Assembly (NCBI RefSeq): GCF_013328815.1 | Contig: NZ_JABUHN010000002.1 | Coordinates: forward strand, 62,001-126,000 | Reading direction: 5' to 3' | Length of the DNA: 64,000 bases | DNA from: Tabrizicola fusiformis | GTDB lineage: Bacteria > Pseudomonadota > Alphaproteobacteria > Rhodobacterales > Rhodobacteraceae | In this document: piece by piece, positions 8,601-15,989 of the stretch | How positions within the stretch are numbered: the stretch's first letter is position 1 | Layout: each line of letters starts with the position of its first letter | Notes under the pieces: generated by a model | Told to the model about the DNA's origin: nothing | What the model saw: only the letters and a program-made list of their open reading frames with translations | The model's database searches: none | Position numbers and translations under genes: made by a program

Positions 8601-8979
8601 CGTCGAGAACCTTACCGGCTCCAGTTTCGGCGACCGGCTGACCGGCGACAATGACCGCAACACTTTGCGCGGCCTGGCGGGGGATGATTTCATCTTCGGG
8701 CTGGGTGGCGCCGACACGATCGACGGCGGCGCCGGGCGCGACAGCATCGAAGGGGGCCTGGGCAACGACCGCATCACCGGCGGGCGCGGCAATGACACGA
8801 TTGTTGGCGGCGCGGGCTGGGATACGGCGCTCTATACCGGCACAAGGGCGCAATACACCATAACCACGCTGCCCAACGGCACGGTGTCTGTCCTGAACCT
8901 CGGCGGGGGGATCGACGGCCTCGACATCGTTTCGGGCATCGAGGTGCTGGAATTCTCGGACGGTCGGATTTACCTCTGA
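5671..8979 (+). CDS. RTX (hemolysin-type calcium-binding repeat) secreted protein
   Basis: A 1102-residue acidic, Gly/Asp-rich protein with at least five blocks of GGxGxDxLx nonapeptides, around residues 420-475, 715-770, 845-870, 925-940 and 1010-1055. These repeats form calcium-filled beta-rolls. There is no N-terminal signal peptide. The extreme C-terminus (GLDIVSGIEVLEFSDGRIYL) has the hydrophobic, Asp-containing look of a type I secretion signal. Two copies of a unit of about 300 residues (starting near 201 and 500) form a tandem duplication. No catalytic domain is visible, so it is probably a surface or matrix protein. No type I exporter genes lie in the window. It stands alone between intergenic hairpins. 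Confidence 0.88.
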   Translation: MQIVLTNSTGGLDFLSFAFDAGGGALQFQTFSPTSITALNPATGAVTVFTGTGFTGSVQTGLTGGTLTGWTTETAGGDVVTTVTGISWSAAAYQLALAELVNNDNGTPLDALLSLQDIVVDARLSLDPLIGLDPTGITSDLTVFGSPQGDGLLGGQGNDTINPGGADNDPFGTGDTILSSPGSNTYVFTDVVTTDTWTELVYALHGSAIQATLNGATNTGSIQHGSGTDTLTDIATALTSGEFGLFGSTLSDSFTLTATAGQWMYLNGGRGADSYNLTLNGGAVRLIFAGEFGNSNGATQGLQLNIATGVIANDGYGNAETLTLVSGGGVLEIAATNLADSITGGNGREVYILQGGNDTLNGGGGFDLVRFDRNQMTSGVVVDLQAQTATGNWAAVAFTQQLTNVEDIRGTNTFGDTLRGAGADERLDGRGGNDLLEGRGGNDTLLGRDGSDTIDGGAGDDEIDAGSSEAGGGDDIFGSAGNDDIIYSGVGTGGGWSNLIFARQLEGIRVTINGGANTGTVTSSLGTTTLIDVANVLADVNNGFNIYGSESRDTFLINPGAGETWVQVFGWRGVDSYVINLTGNVRLNFSGGYDDWNSATQGLVANLATGVISNDGYGNAETISLVQSGGRLEINGTDWADNVIGSAGGEIFLMQGGNDTVDGGGGVDRINYGRPEMTSAVVVDLVAGTATGSWNGVAFTQFLRNIEEVRGTSNYGDLLRGAAGDEVLDGRGGNDTLEGGLGNDTLLGRQGNDVLRGGIGEDIAAYFDLSEADAGFALNPDGSLQVTLPDGVDTVNFDVEALAFGDLWLSFADAVARVAGVNVIEGTPVGNNMLATAGAALYLGREGGDWITPGTGPDTVDGGDGIDMASFVDAGSRAVIDLSLRTVVIGGTTTVLFNIENLTGTIFGDLITGDSGANRIRALGDYDWMVGSGGNDTFEGGTGRDTVAYSAATSGVIASLLTDTGTGGQAAGDSYIDVENLTGSSFGDRLTGDNDRNTLRGLAGDDFIFGLGGADTIDGGAGRDSIEGGLGNDRITGGRGNDTIVGGAGWDTALYTGTRAQYTITTLPNGTVSVLNLGGGIDGLDIVSGIEVLEFSDGRIYL
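6271..7938 (+). repeat. Tandem duplication of about 900 bp within the RTX gene
   Basis: The segment from 6271 to about 7040 is repeated from 7168 to about 7938, with an offset of 897-900 bases. Matching landmarks in the two copies are NGGANTG/NGATNTG, NSATQGL/NGATQGL, GYGNAET (both), QGGNDT (both), VAFTQ (both) and DGRGGND (both). The protein copies are similar but diverged, so the duplication is not recent. Confidence 0.85.
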
Positions 8980-8995
8980 CCTTCGGAGGCGGGTG

Positions 8996-9020
8996 AGCGG
9001 GCGGACGGCGCCCGCTTGTT
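8996..9020 (+). terminator. Probable terminator of the RTX gene
   Basis: AGCGGGC and GCCCGCT form a perfect 7-bp stem with a 7-base loop, followed by TGTTT. It starts 17 bases after the RTX stop. The short, interrupted T-run makes it moderate. Confidence 0.5.
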
Positions 9021-9038
9021 TCGCGGCACGGCCCGGGC

Positions 9039-9058
9039 CATATCTTGCAAAAGATATG
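9039..9058. other. 8-bp hairpin directly before selO
   Basis: CATATCTT and AAGATATG pair perfectly around GCAA, ending eight bases before the selO ATG. It would occlude or flank the selO ribosome site, or act as an operator. It resembles the AAGATTTT-type stem at 41059-41081. Confidence 0.4.
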
Positions 9059-9066
9059 GGGTTCGC

Positions 9067-10494
9067 ATGGCATTCCGGTTCGACAACAGTTGGCGGCGTG
9101 ATCTGCCGGGCAGCTATCTGGACGAGGTGCCCGATCCGGCCCCGGCGCCGGTGCTTCTGGCCTTCAACGCGCCGCTGGCCGCCGCGCTGGGGCTTGATCC
9201 GGCGGCGGTGCAGGACCATGCCGCCGCATGGTTTTCCGGTGCCAGCCTGCCACCCGGGGCCGAGCCGGTGGCGCTTGCCTATGCCGGGCATCAGTTCGGC
9301 GGCTTTTCACCGCAACTGGGCGACGGGCGGGCGCATCTTTTGGGCGAACATCTCGACCCGCAGGGGCGGCGCTGGGACATTCAGCTCAAAGGCTCGGGTC
9401 GCACCCCGTTTTCGCGCGGCGGCGATGGCAAGGCGGCGGTCGGCCCCATGCTTCGCGAATTCCTGATTTCCGAGGCGATGGCGGCCATGGGCGTGCCCAC
9501 CACCCGGTCGCTTGCCGTGGTGGCGACGGGCGAGACGATCCGGCGTGATGGCGGGATGCTGCCCGGCGCGGTGCTGGCGCGGGTGGCGGCCAGCCATATC
9601 CGGGTGGGCAGCTTTCAGTTCTGGGCGGCGCGCGGCGATGGCGACAGGCTGCGGGCGCTCTTGGACTACACCATCGCGCGGCATTTTCCCGAACTGGCGC
9701 CGGGCGATGGCCTTGGCCTGTTCGACGCGCTGGCGGCGCGGCAGGCGCGGCTGATCGCGCAATGGATGGGGCTTGGCTTTGTCCATGGCGTGATGAACAC
9801 CGACAATATGGCGCTGTCGGGGGAGACCATCGACTATGGCCCCTGCGCCTTCATGGAAGCCTATGCGCCGGGCACGGTGTTTTCCTCGATCGACCGGCAG
9901 GGGCGCTATGCTTATGCCAATCAGCCGCTGATCCTGGGCTGGAATCTGGCGCGGCTGGCGGAATGCCTGCTGCCGTTCTTCGATGCCGATGAGGACAGGG
10001 CGCTGGAACTGGCCAACGGGCGGTTGCAGGGGATTGCCGGGCTTTATGCCGCCGAATGGGCGGTGGTGATGCAGGCCAAGCTGGGGCTTTCGGCGCCGGA
10101 TGCGGCGCTGGCCACGGGGTTTCTGGCGGCGATGGAGGGGCAGGGGGTGGATTGGACGCTTGCCTTTCGGCGGCTCGCGGGGGCCACGCAGGATGCCGGG
10201 GCGCTCCGCGCGCTGTTCGCCCGGCCAGAGGCGCTGGACGACTGGCTGCCGCGCTGGCGGGCGGCGCTGGCGCCTGATGCTGCGGCGCGGATGGCCATGG
10301 CCAATCCGGCGGTGATTCCGCGCAACCATCTGGTGGAAGAGGCGTTGGGTGCGGCGACCGGCGGCGACCTGGAGCCGTTCCGCACCCTTCTGGCCGAGGT
10401 GACGCGCCCCTTCGCGCCCGAGGCCGGGCGCGAGCGTTTTGCCCTGCCGGCCCCGTCCGGTTTCGGGGACTATGTGACCTTCTGCGGGACGTAG
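9067..10494 (+). CDS. selO: SelO/YdiU-family protein adenylyltransferase (pseudokinase fold)
   Basis: SelO transfers AMP from ATP to protein hydroxyl side chains. The E. coli enzyme acts in redox homeostasis. The 475-residue protein opens FDNSWRRDLPGSYL and has YAGHQFGGFSPQLGDGRA (nucleotide loop), LKGSGRTPFSRGGDGKA and RVGSFQFWA. The catalytic stretch HGVMNTDNMALSG begins near residue 240, followed by DYGPCAF (metal-binding Asp). The last residues, TFCGT, carry a cysteine where animal SelO has selenocysteine. I chose the ATG at 9067 because the protein then starts at the conserved N-terminus. An upstream TTG adds unrelated residues. It is apparently monocistronic. Confidence 0.93.
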   Translation: MAFRFDNSWRRDLPGSYLDEVPDPAPAPVLLAFNAPLAAALGLDPAAVQDHAAAWFSGASLPPGAEPVALAYAGHQFGGFSPQLGDGRAHLLGEHLDPQGRRWDIQLKGSGRTPFSRGGDGKAAVGPMLREFLISEAMAAMGVPTTRSLAVVATGETIRRDGGMLPGAVLARVAASHIRVGSFQFWAARGDGDRLRALLDYTIARHFPELAPGDGLGLFDALAARQARLIAQWMGLGFVHGVMNTDNMALSGETIDYGPCAFMEAYAPGTVFSSIDRQGRYAYANQPLILGWNLARLAECLLPFFDADEDRALELANGRLQGIAGLYAAEWAVVMQAKLGLSAPDAALATGFLAAMEGQGVDWTLAFRRLAGATQDAGALRALFARPEALDDWLPRWRAALAPDAAARMAMANPAVIPRNHLVEEALGAATGGDLEPFRTLLAEVTRPFAPEAGRERFALPAPSGFGDYVTFCGT

Positions 10495-10556
10495 GAGGGG
10501 CAATATTGACCATCCTACAGTTGACGCCCCGCCGATTGGGGTCTTAGCTGCGGGAC

Positions 10557-11114
10557 ATGAATCCGCGCTCCGACATCCATGACCGGCTCGCCGCGTCGCT
10601 CCGCGAGGCGCGCAAGGCGCGCGGCCTCAGCCTTGACGCCGTTGCCAAGCTTTCGGGCGTGTCGCGCTCGATGGTCAGCCAGATCGAGCGGGGCGAATCC
10701 TCGCCCACCGTGGCGACGCTGTGGAACCTGACGCAGGCGTTGCAGGTGGATTTCGCCGGGTTGCTGGAAGGCCGGGCCGAACCGGGCATCGTGGTGATCC
10801 GCGCCGCCGCGGCCCCCGTCATCCATGGCCGAGGCAAGGGCGTGTCGATCCGCATTCTGTCGCCCGCCGAAGCGGTGGGCGAGCATGAGGTTTATGACCT
10901 GAGTTTCGCCCCCGGGGGCGCGCTGGAAAGCGAGCCGCATTCGCCCGGCTGCCGCGAGCATCTGACGGTGATCGAGGGCGCCTTGCGGGTGGTCTCGGGC
11001 GAGGAGGACAGCCTGCTCGGCCCCGGCGATACCGCGCGCTATCCCGCCGACCGGCCCCATGCGATCCGGGCCGAGGGCGGGGCGCGGGCGCTTTTGATCG
11101 TGCAGGATAGCTGA
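10557..11114 (+). CDS. XRE-family regulator with C-terminal cupin domain
   Basis: A 185-residue protein. Residues about 9-65 form the helix-turn-helix (LREARKARGLSLDAVAKLSG, SRSMVSQIERGESSPTVATL). Residues about 110-180 form a cupin barrel (GCREHLTVIEGALRVVSGEE, GDTARYPADRPHAI), the usual small-ligand sensor of this class. The ligand is not evident. It lies 62 bases after selO and 150 bases before kbl on the same strand, so the kbl-tdh operon is the most obvious target. That link is inferred from position only. Confidence 0.88.
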   Translation: MNPRSDIHDRLAASLREARKARGLSLDAVAKLSGVSRSMVSQIERGESSPTVATLWNLTQALQVDFAGLLEGRAEPGIVVIRAAAAPVIHGRGKGVSIRILSPAEAVGEHEVYDLSFAPGGALESEPHSPGCREHLTVIEGALRVVSGEEDSLLGPGDTARYPADRPHAIRAEGGARALLIVQDS

Positions 11115-11123
11115 ACCGGCGGA

Positions 11124-11175
11124 CCGGGGGTTTCACACCCCCGGACCCCCGTGGGATATTTGGGGAGAGAGGATG
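11124..11175. repeat. Hairpin plus interspersed GGGATATTTGG-type motif
   Basis: CCGGGGGT (11124-11131) and ACCCCCGG (11137-11144) form an 8-bp stem, probably ending the regulator transcript. Directly after it comes CCCCCGTGGGATATTTGGGG, one of five variants in the window of a motif with the core GGGATATTT or GGAGTATTT (others near 22676, 43349, 48642 and 60043). Confidence 0.45.
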
Positions 11176-11179
11176 GGAT

Positions 11180-11199
11180 TTCCGTTATAAAGGACGGAA
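11180..11199. promoter_or_regulatory. Candidate operator upstream of kbl
   Basis: TTCCGT and ACGGAA form a 6-bp inverted repeat with an 8-base spacer (TATAAAGG), 66 bases before the kbl start. The spacer contains a TATAA-like -10 sequence. This is the only dyad in the gap apart from the upstream hairpin, so it is a candidate site for the preceding XRE-cupin protein. Confidence 0.25.
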
Positions 11200-11264
11200 G
11201 TCCGCTATCTTGACCGCTGCACTGATCTGCGTGATATATCCGCTAAACCGGAGGAGATTCCGCC

Positions 11265-12455
11265 ATGACAGATTCCCGCTTCCTGACGCACCTGAAAGAC
11301 ACCCTTGCCGGCATCGAGGCCGAGGGGTTGATGAAGCGCGAGCGGCTGATCGAGGGGGCGCAGGGGGCGCATGTCACGATCGGCGGGCGGCGGATGCTGA
11401 ACCTTTGCGCCAACAACTATCTGGGGCTGGCCGATGATCCGCGGCTGGCGGCGGCGGCCAAGGCGGCGATGGACAGCCATGGCTATGGCATGGCCTCGGT
11501 CCGCTTCATCTGCGGCACGCAGGATTTGCACCGGCAGTTGGAGACGCGGCTTGCGGCCTTCCTTGGGACCGAGGATGCCATCCTGTTCGCCGCCTGTTTC
11601 GACGCCAATGGCGGTTTGTTCGAGCCTTTGCTGGGGCCGGAGGATGCCATCGTTTCCGACAGCCTCAACCATGCCTCGATCATCGACGGGGTGCGGTTGA
11701 GCAAGGCCAAGCGCTATCGCTATGCCAACAATGACATGGCCGATCTGGAAGTGCAGGTGCTGACTGCGATCAAGGAGGGCGCGCGGTTTGTGATGATTGC
11801 CACCGATGGCGTGTTTTCGATGGACGGCTATCTGGCGAACCTGAAAGAAATCCGGCGGATTGCCGATGAATATGGCTGTCTGGTGATGGTGGACGATTGC
11901 CATGCCACCGGCTTCATGGGGCCGCAGGGCAGGGGCACCCCCGCCCATGCCGGGGTCAAGGCCGATATCCTGACCGGCACCCTGGGCAAGGCTTTGGGCG
12001 GCGCGCTGGGCGGTTACATCGCCGGGCCGCAGCCGGTGGTGGACCTTCTGCGGCAGCGGGCGCGGCCCTATCTCTTTTCCAATGCGCTGCCGCCTGCGGT
12101 GGTGGGGGCGGCGCTGGCAGCGCTGGATATCGTGGAAGGGGCCGACAATCTGCGGCGGCAGCTTTTCCACAATGCGGCCTATTGGCGGGCCGGGCTGGAA
12201 AGCGCGGGCTTCCGCCTGTTGCCCGGGGAGCATCCGATCATTCCGGTGATGCTGGGCGATGCGCCTTTGGCGCAACGGTTCGCCGCCGAGCTGGATGCGC
12301 GGGGGGTGATGGTTTCCGCCTTCTTCTTCCCGGTGGTGCCGCGCGGCGGGGCGCGCATCCGCACGCAGATGAATGCGCGGCTGACCATGGACGATCTGGA
12401 TCAGGCCCTGACGGCGTTCGAGGACGCGGGCCGCAAGGTGGGGGCATTGAAATGA
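11265..12455 (+). CDS. kbl: Glycine C-acetyltransferase (2-amino-3-ketobutyrate CoA ligase)
   Basis: A PLP-dependent alpha-oxoamine synthase that cleaves 2-amino-3-ketobutyrate with CoA to glycine and acetyl-CoA, the second step of threonine breakdown. The 396-residue protein has [48 protein letters not shown], the conserved [11 protein letters not shown] (PLP-stacking Asp/His) and [16 protein letters not shown] with the Schiff-base lysine. A GGAGGAG-type ribosome site precedes the ATG. The stop overlaps the tdh start (ATGA at 12452-12455), so both enzymes of the pathway are made from one message. Confidence 0.96.
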   Translation: MTDSRFLTHLKDTLAGIEAEGLMKRERLIEGAQGAHVTIGGRRMLNLCANNYLGLADDPRLAAAAKAAMDSHGYGMASVRFICGTQDLHRQLETRLAAFLGTEDAILFAACFDANGGLFEPLLGPEDAIVSDSLNHASIIDGVRLSKAKRYRYANNDMADLEVQVLTAIKEGARFVMIATDGVFSMDGYLANLKEIRRIADEYGCLVMVDDCHATGFMGPQGRGTPAHAGVKADILTGTLGKALGGALGGYIAGPQPVVDLLRQRARPYLFSNALPPAVVGAALAALDIVEGADNLRRQLFHNAAYWRAGLESAGFRLLPGEHPIIPVMLGDAPLAQRFAAELDARGVMVSAFFFPVVPRGGARIRTQMNARLTMDDLDQALTAFEDAGRKVGALK

Positions 12456-13477
12456 AGGTGCTGGTCAAGGCGAAGGCTGAAGTCGGTCTCTGGCAGGAGG
12501 ACCGTCCGGTGCCCGAGATCGGGCCGGAGGATGTGCTGATCAAGGTGAAGAAGACGGGCATCTGCGGCACCGATATCCATATCTGGAACTGGGACGAATG
12601 GGCGGCGCGCACGGTGCCGGTGGGTCTGGTGACGGGCCATGAGTTTGCCGGGGAAATCGTGGCCAAGGGTGCGCAGGTGCAGGGGCTGGAGATCGGCCAG
12701 CGCTGTTCGGGCGAGGGGCATCTGATCGGCAAGCTTTCCCGCCAGAGCCGGGCGGGGAAATTCCATCTGGACCCGGCGACGCGGGGGATCGGGGTGAATG
12801 AGCCGGGCGCCTTTGCCGAATACCTGCGGCTGCCTGCCTTCAACGTGGTGCCCTTGCCCGACAGCATTGATGACGAGATCGGCGCCATCCTCGACCCGCT
12901 GGGCAATGCCGTGCATACGGCGTTGAGCTTTGATCTGGTGGGCGAGGATGTGCTGATCACCGGGGCGGGGCCAATCGGTATCATGGCGGGGGCCGTGGCG
13001 CGGCATGTCGGCGCGCGGCATGTGGTGATCACCGATGTCAACCCGGCGCGGCTGGCGCTGGCGGCAGAGGTGGCGGATGTCACGCCGGTCAACGTGGCGC
13101 AGGAGGATTTGCGCGATGTGATGGCGCGGCTCAAGATTGTGCAGGGCTTCGATGTCGGCATGGAGATGAGCGGCAATCAACAGGCGCTTGACCAGATGGT
13201 CGAGGCGCTGGTGATGGGCGGGCGCATCGCCATGCTGGGCATTCCGCCGGGCAAGTCGCCGGTGGACTGGAGCCGCATCGTCTTCAAGGCCATCACCATC
13301 AAGGGCGTCTATGGCCGCGAGATTTTTGAAACCTGGTACAAGATGATCGCCATGCTGGAAAACGGGCTGGATGTGCGCAAGGTGATCACCCATCGCTTCA
13401 AGGCGGGGGATTTCACCACCGGGTTCGAAACCATGCGTTCGGGTCTTTCCGGCAAGGTTGTTCTCGACTGGTCGTAG
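12452..13477 (+). CDS. tdh: L-threonine 3-dehydrogenase lacking the structural zinc site
   Basis: Oxidises threonine with NAD+ to 2-amino-3-ketobutyrate. The 341-residue medium-chain dehydrogenase has the catalytic-zinc residues in standard numbering: Cys38 (TGICGTD) and His63-Glu64 (TGHEFAG). The Rossmann motif is GAGPIG. The four cysteines that bind the structural zinc in the E. coli enzyme (93, 96, 99 and 107) are Gly, Ser, Ser and Asp here, with no length change. Residues further on ([13 protein letters not shown]) fit the family. The stop TAG lies at the edge of a REP-like palindrome. It is coupled to kbl. Confidence 0.95.
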   Translation: MKVLVKAKAEVGLWQEDRPVPEIGPEDVLIKVKKTGICGTDIHIWNWDEWAARTVPVGLVTGHEFAGEIVAKGAQVQGLEIGQRCSGEGHLIGKLSRQSRAGKFHLDPATRGIGVNEPGAFAEYLRLPAFNVVPLPDSIDDEIGAILDPLGNAVHTALSFDLVGEDVLITGAGPIGIMAGAVARHVGARHVVITDVNPARLALAAEVADVTPVNVAQEDLRDVMARLKIVQGFDVGMEMSGNQQALDQMVEALVMGGRIAMLGIPPGKSPVDWSRIVFKAITIKGVYGREIFETWYKMIAMLENGLDVRKVITHRFKAGDFTTGFETMRSGLSGKVVLDWS

Positions 13478-13497
13478 GATGGGCAATCTGCCCATCC
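13477..13497. repeat. REP-like palindrome, family A (copy 1)
   Basis: GGATGGGCA and TGCCCATCC flank a 3-base loop, preceded by GTA so that the outer sequence reads GTAGGATGGGC. The TAG of GTAGG is the tdh stop. Three further copies are at 37258-37278, 44867-44893 and 44905-44925, all just after stop codons. It may also act as the tdh transcript end. Confidence 0.75.
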
Positions 13498-13517
13498 CGC
13501 GAAACGAATCACTCAAA

Positions 13518-13541
13518 TGGGAAATCATGGGAAAACCGGGG
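13518..13541. promoter_or_regulatory. TGGG array 1 upstream of mraZ (MraZ-box-like)
   Basis: TGGG at 13518 and 13528 and GGGG at 13538, exactly 10 bases apart. MraZ of E. coli binds TGGGN repeats separated by five bases, which is the same 10-bp phase. This array is some 550 bases before the mraZ start and shares TGGGAAATCATGGG with array 2. Confidence 0.45.
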
Positions 13542-13631
13542 CCATCTGCCCCGGTTTTTCGTGTTCTGGCGGTCTGGCAGGCAATTTCCACGCCCGGAAG
13601 GCGGTGTTGGCTGGGCTGCGCGCAAAAAACT

Positions 13632-13666
13632 TGGGAAATCATGGGCGGCGGATGGGCCAGTCTGGG
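13632..13666. promoter_or_regulatory. TGGG array 2 upstream of mraZ (MraZ-box-like)
   Basis: TGGG at 13632, 13642, 13653 and 13663, spaced 10, 11 and 10 bases, on the plus strand. Four phased units form a stronger match to a MraZ operator than chance GC-rich sequence would give. Confidence 0.5.
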
Positions 13667-13772
13667 AAAACCATATCTAGCGGTAACGGCGCCGTGTCCG
13701 CCTAGTGATTGACGAGCCTTCCGCGGATTCCCTGCCGGATGCCCGATTTCCTCCGGTTTGACGGCCAAATCC

Positions 13773-13827
13773 TCCCGTTGCCTCCCAAAAATTTCCATTG
13801 CTTCCCATGAAATCCCGTGCCATCCCT
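13773..13827 (-). promoter_or_regulatory. GGGA array 3 upstream of mraZ (six 10-bp-phased units)
   Basis: On the minus strand the motif (T/C/A)GGGA occurs at 13773, 13783, 13803, 13813 and 13823, with a degenerate TGGAA at 13793. That gives six units in exact 10-base register over 55 bases. It is the most regular of the three arrays and lies 263 bases before the mraZ ATG, in the opposite orientation to arrays 1 and 2. It is likely the main MraZ operator. The rest of the 612-base tdh-mraZ gap (13478-14089), including the 13828-14089 leader, shows no convincing gene. Confidence 0.6.
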
Positions 13828-14089
13828 TGTTCACGGAAGATGAAGCGGGCAACAAGACGCTGGGGCAGCGAAGACCCCGAACAAGGCGAAAAGACAGGCT
13901 CATACAGGCACCCGCCTTCATCCGACAACAGAGATCCGGCGCGCAAGCGAGCAGACATCTCCCCCAGGTGGCAAGCGCAGCTGGACGCCCAGCGATGGGA
14001 AAGACGGCGGGTCGAGCAGTGGCAGCAGCTCGGCCCGCCATTTCTATTTCAGGCCCCTGCGGGGGCGCAGAGGATAAGGCCAAAGGCCC

Positions 14090-14602
14090 ATGGCGGCAGA
14101 GGCGTTCAGAGGCGAGTTCTACCAGAAGGTAGACAGCAAGGCGCGGGTCTCGATCCCGGCGGCCTTCCGCCGCATTCTGGAAGCCGAAGACACCGTCACC
14201 GAAGACAGCCCCCGCCCGCGCGTCTACATGGTCTATGGCGGCAAGAACCGCCGTTTCGTCGAATGCTATTCCCGGGCGGGCGCCGATGCGCTGGCCGCCC
14301 GGATCGAGGCGATGGAACTGGGCAGCCCCGAACGCGACCGCGCCGAGCGTGACCTGATCAGCCGTTCCGTGATGATCGAGGTTGAACCCGATGGCCGCAT
14401 CGTCCTGCCGCCCAAGGTGCGCGAGAAGATGGGCTTTGCCGGTGACAGCCTGACCGGCGGCGGCGAAGCTGCCTTTGCTGGTTTCACCAACCGTTTCAAG
14501 CTTTACCGCCGCGAAGTCTATGAAGCCGAACTGGCCGAAGAGGATGACGGTGATGGCGTCGATCCGCTTGCCCTTGTCGGCAGGGCCGCGCGGGTCGGGT
14601 AA
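14090..14602 (+). CDS. mraZ: Transcriptional regulator MraZ
   Basis: First gene of the dcw cluster. It is a DNA-binding protein of the AbrB-like double-psi fold that represses the cluster promoter in E. coli. The 170-residue protein begins [22 protein letters not shown] (first SpoVT/AbrB-like unit) and repeats the [14 protein letters not shown] pattern around residue 100, so both family half-domains are present. It has an acidic C-terminal tail. The leader upstream contains three phased TGGG/GGGA arrays that fit autoregulation. The stop overlaps the ribosome site of rsmH. Confidence 0.95.
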   Translation: MAAEAFRGEFYQKVDSKARVSIPAAFRRILEAEDTVTEDSPRPRVYMVYGGKNRRFVECYSRAGADALAARIEAMELGSPERDRAERDLISRSVMIEVEPDGRIVLPPKVREKMGFAGDSLTGGGEAAFAGFTNRFKLYRREVYEAELAEEDDGDGVDPLALVGRAARVG

Positions 14603-14606
14603 GGCG

Positions 14607-15599
14607 ATGGCCGGACCTGCCCCCCATATCCCCGTCCTTCTGACCCCGCTTCTGGCCGCCGTGGCGCCGGTGTCGGGTGTCTGGCTGGATGGCACGTTCG
14701 GCGCGGGCGGCTATGCGCGCGGGCTGCTGGCCGCCGGTGCGGCGCGGGTGATCGGGGTGGACCGCGATCCTTTGGCGTTTCAGATGGCCGCGGCCTGGGC
14801 CGGGGATTATGGCGACCGGCTGCGGCTGGTGGCGGGCACGTTTTCCGACCTTGATACGCTGGCGGGGGAGCCCCTGGACGGTGTGGTGCTGGACCTTGGC
14901 GTGTCGTCGATGCAGCTTGATCAGGCCGAGCGGGGATTTTCCTTCATGAAGGACGGTCCGCTGGACATGCGGATGAGCCAGGACGGCCCTTCGGCGGCCG
15001 ATCTGGTGGCGACGGCTTCGGAAAGCGAACTGGCCGATATCATCTATCTTTACGGCGAGGATCACGCCTCGCGCCGCATCGCCCATGCGATTGTCGAGGC
15101 GCGGGGCCGCGCGCCGATCACCACCACCCTGCAACTGGCTGAAATCGTGGCCCGCGTGCTGCCGCGCCCGAAGCCCGGGCAAAGCCATCCGGCGACGCGC
15201 GCCTTTCAGGCGATCCGCATTGCGGTGAACACCGAGTTTTCCGAACTGGCCGAAGGTCTGGCCGCCGCCGAGCGGGCGCTGAAGCCGGGCGGGCTTCTGG
15301 CCGTGGTCACCTTCCACAGCCTTGAGGACCGCATCGTCAAACGCTTTTTGCAACTCGCTTCGGGGCACGAGGCGAATGCCAACCGCTATGCTCCGCAGCG
15401 CGCCGATACAACCGCGCGGTTCGAGCTGGTCACCCGCCGCGCCGTCGGCCCGGATGAGGACGAGCTTGCCGCCAATCCGCGCGCCCGTTCGGCCAAGCTG
15501 CGGGTCGCGCGGCGCACCGCCGCCCCGGCCCTGCCGCTGCCGCCCGAAGCTTTGGGCGTGCCGCAATTCCCCAAGACCCAAAAGAAAGGACGCCGCTGA
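14607..15599 (+). CDS. rsmH: 16S rRNA (cytosine-1402-N4)-methyltransferase RsmH
   Basis: Methylates N4 of C1402 in 16S rRNA using S-adenosylmethionine. The 330-residue protein has the HIPVLL start, SAM-binding [10 protein letters not shown] (motif I), GVDRDPLA (motif II), [19 protein letters not shown] and LDMRM, all RsmH signatures. [14 protein letters not shown] and [15 protein letters not shown] follow later. The ATG at 14607 has AAGG overlapping the mraZ stop. An upstream in-frame start would run through mraZ and is rejected. Confidence 0.96.
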   Translation: MAGPAPHIPVLLTPLLAAVAPVSGVWLDGTFGAGGYARGLLAAGAARVIGVDRDPLAFQMAAAWAGDYGDRLRLVAGTFSDLDTLAGEPLDGVVLDLGVSSMQLDQAERGFSFMKDGPLDMRMSQDGPSAADLVATASESELADIIYLYGEDHASRRIAHAIVEARGRAPITTTLQLAEIVARVLPRPKPGQSHPATRAFQAIRIAVNTEFSELAEGLAAAERALKPGGLLAVVTFHSLEDRIVKRFLQLASGHEANANRYAPQRADTTARFELVTRRAVGPDEDELAANPRARSAKLRVARRTAAPALPLPPEALGVPQFPKTQKKGRR

Positions 15600-15602
15600 C
15601 CG

Positions 15603-15989
15603 ATGCGCCCCGTGCTTTATGTCCTGTCCTTTCTGGCCGTGATGGCGCTGGGCTTCTGGGCCTACCGCGAGAATTATGCCACGCAGGCCGCACAGCGGCA
15701 GATGGCGGCCTTGCAGGACCAGATCGCCGGGTTGCGCGAAAGCCTTGAGATTCAAAAGGCGGAATGGGCCTATCTTAACCGTCCTGACCGGCTGCGCGAA
15801 CTGGCGACGCTGAACTTTTCCCGGCTGGGCCTGATGCCGATGCAGCCGCTGCAATTCGGCACGGGAACCGAGGTAGCCTATCCGCCGCCGCCGGTGGCCG
15901 CCGATCTGGTGCCGGGCGCGCTGGCCATCGACGGGCCGATCGACGTGCAAGGCGTGTTGCCCGCCGACCCCGAGGAGCAGACGCCATGA
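15603..15989 (+). CDS. ftsL: Cell division protein FtsL
   Basis: A 128-residue bitopic membrane protein of the FtsQLB subcomplex. A short cytoplasmic start and one membrane segment (VLYVLSFLAVMALGFWAY, residues 4-21) come first. A periplasmic coiled coil (about 25-60, QRQMAALQDQIAGLRESLE) follows, then the family motif LNRPDRLRELA. The C-terminal Pro-rich tail is usual for alphaproteobacteria. Identity rests on these features and on its position between rsmH and ftsI. It overlaps ftsI by four bases. Confidence 0.92.
   Translation: MRPVLYVLSFLAVMALGFWAYRENYATQAAQRQMAALQDQIAGLRESLEIQKAEWAYLNRPDRLRELATLNFSRLGLMPMQPLQFGTGTEVAYPPPPVAADLVPGALAIDGPIDVQGVLPADPEEQTP

Noticed and set aside
6646-9291. 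881-codon minus-strand frame antisense to the RTX gene
   Set aside because: It mirrors the low-complexity GGNDT repeats, and no family or signal was recognised. High-GC repeats create such open antisense frames.
10440-10494. Possible selenocysteine at the end of SelO
   Set aside because: The codon is TGC (cysteine) and the gene ends at TAG after GGGACG; there is no in-frame TGA.
13798-14352. 184-codon frame overlapping mraZ
   Set aside because: It lies in a different frame over the mraZ start and array region, with Arg/Gly-rich nonsense composition, while mraZ itself matches its family over its whole length.
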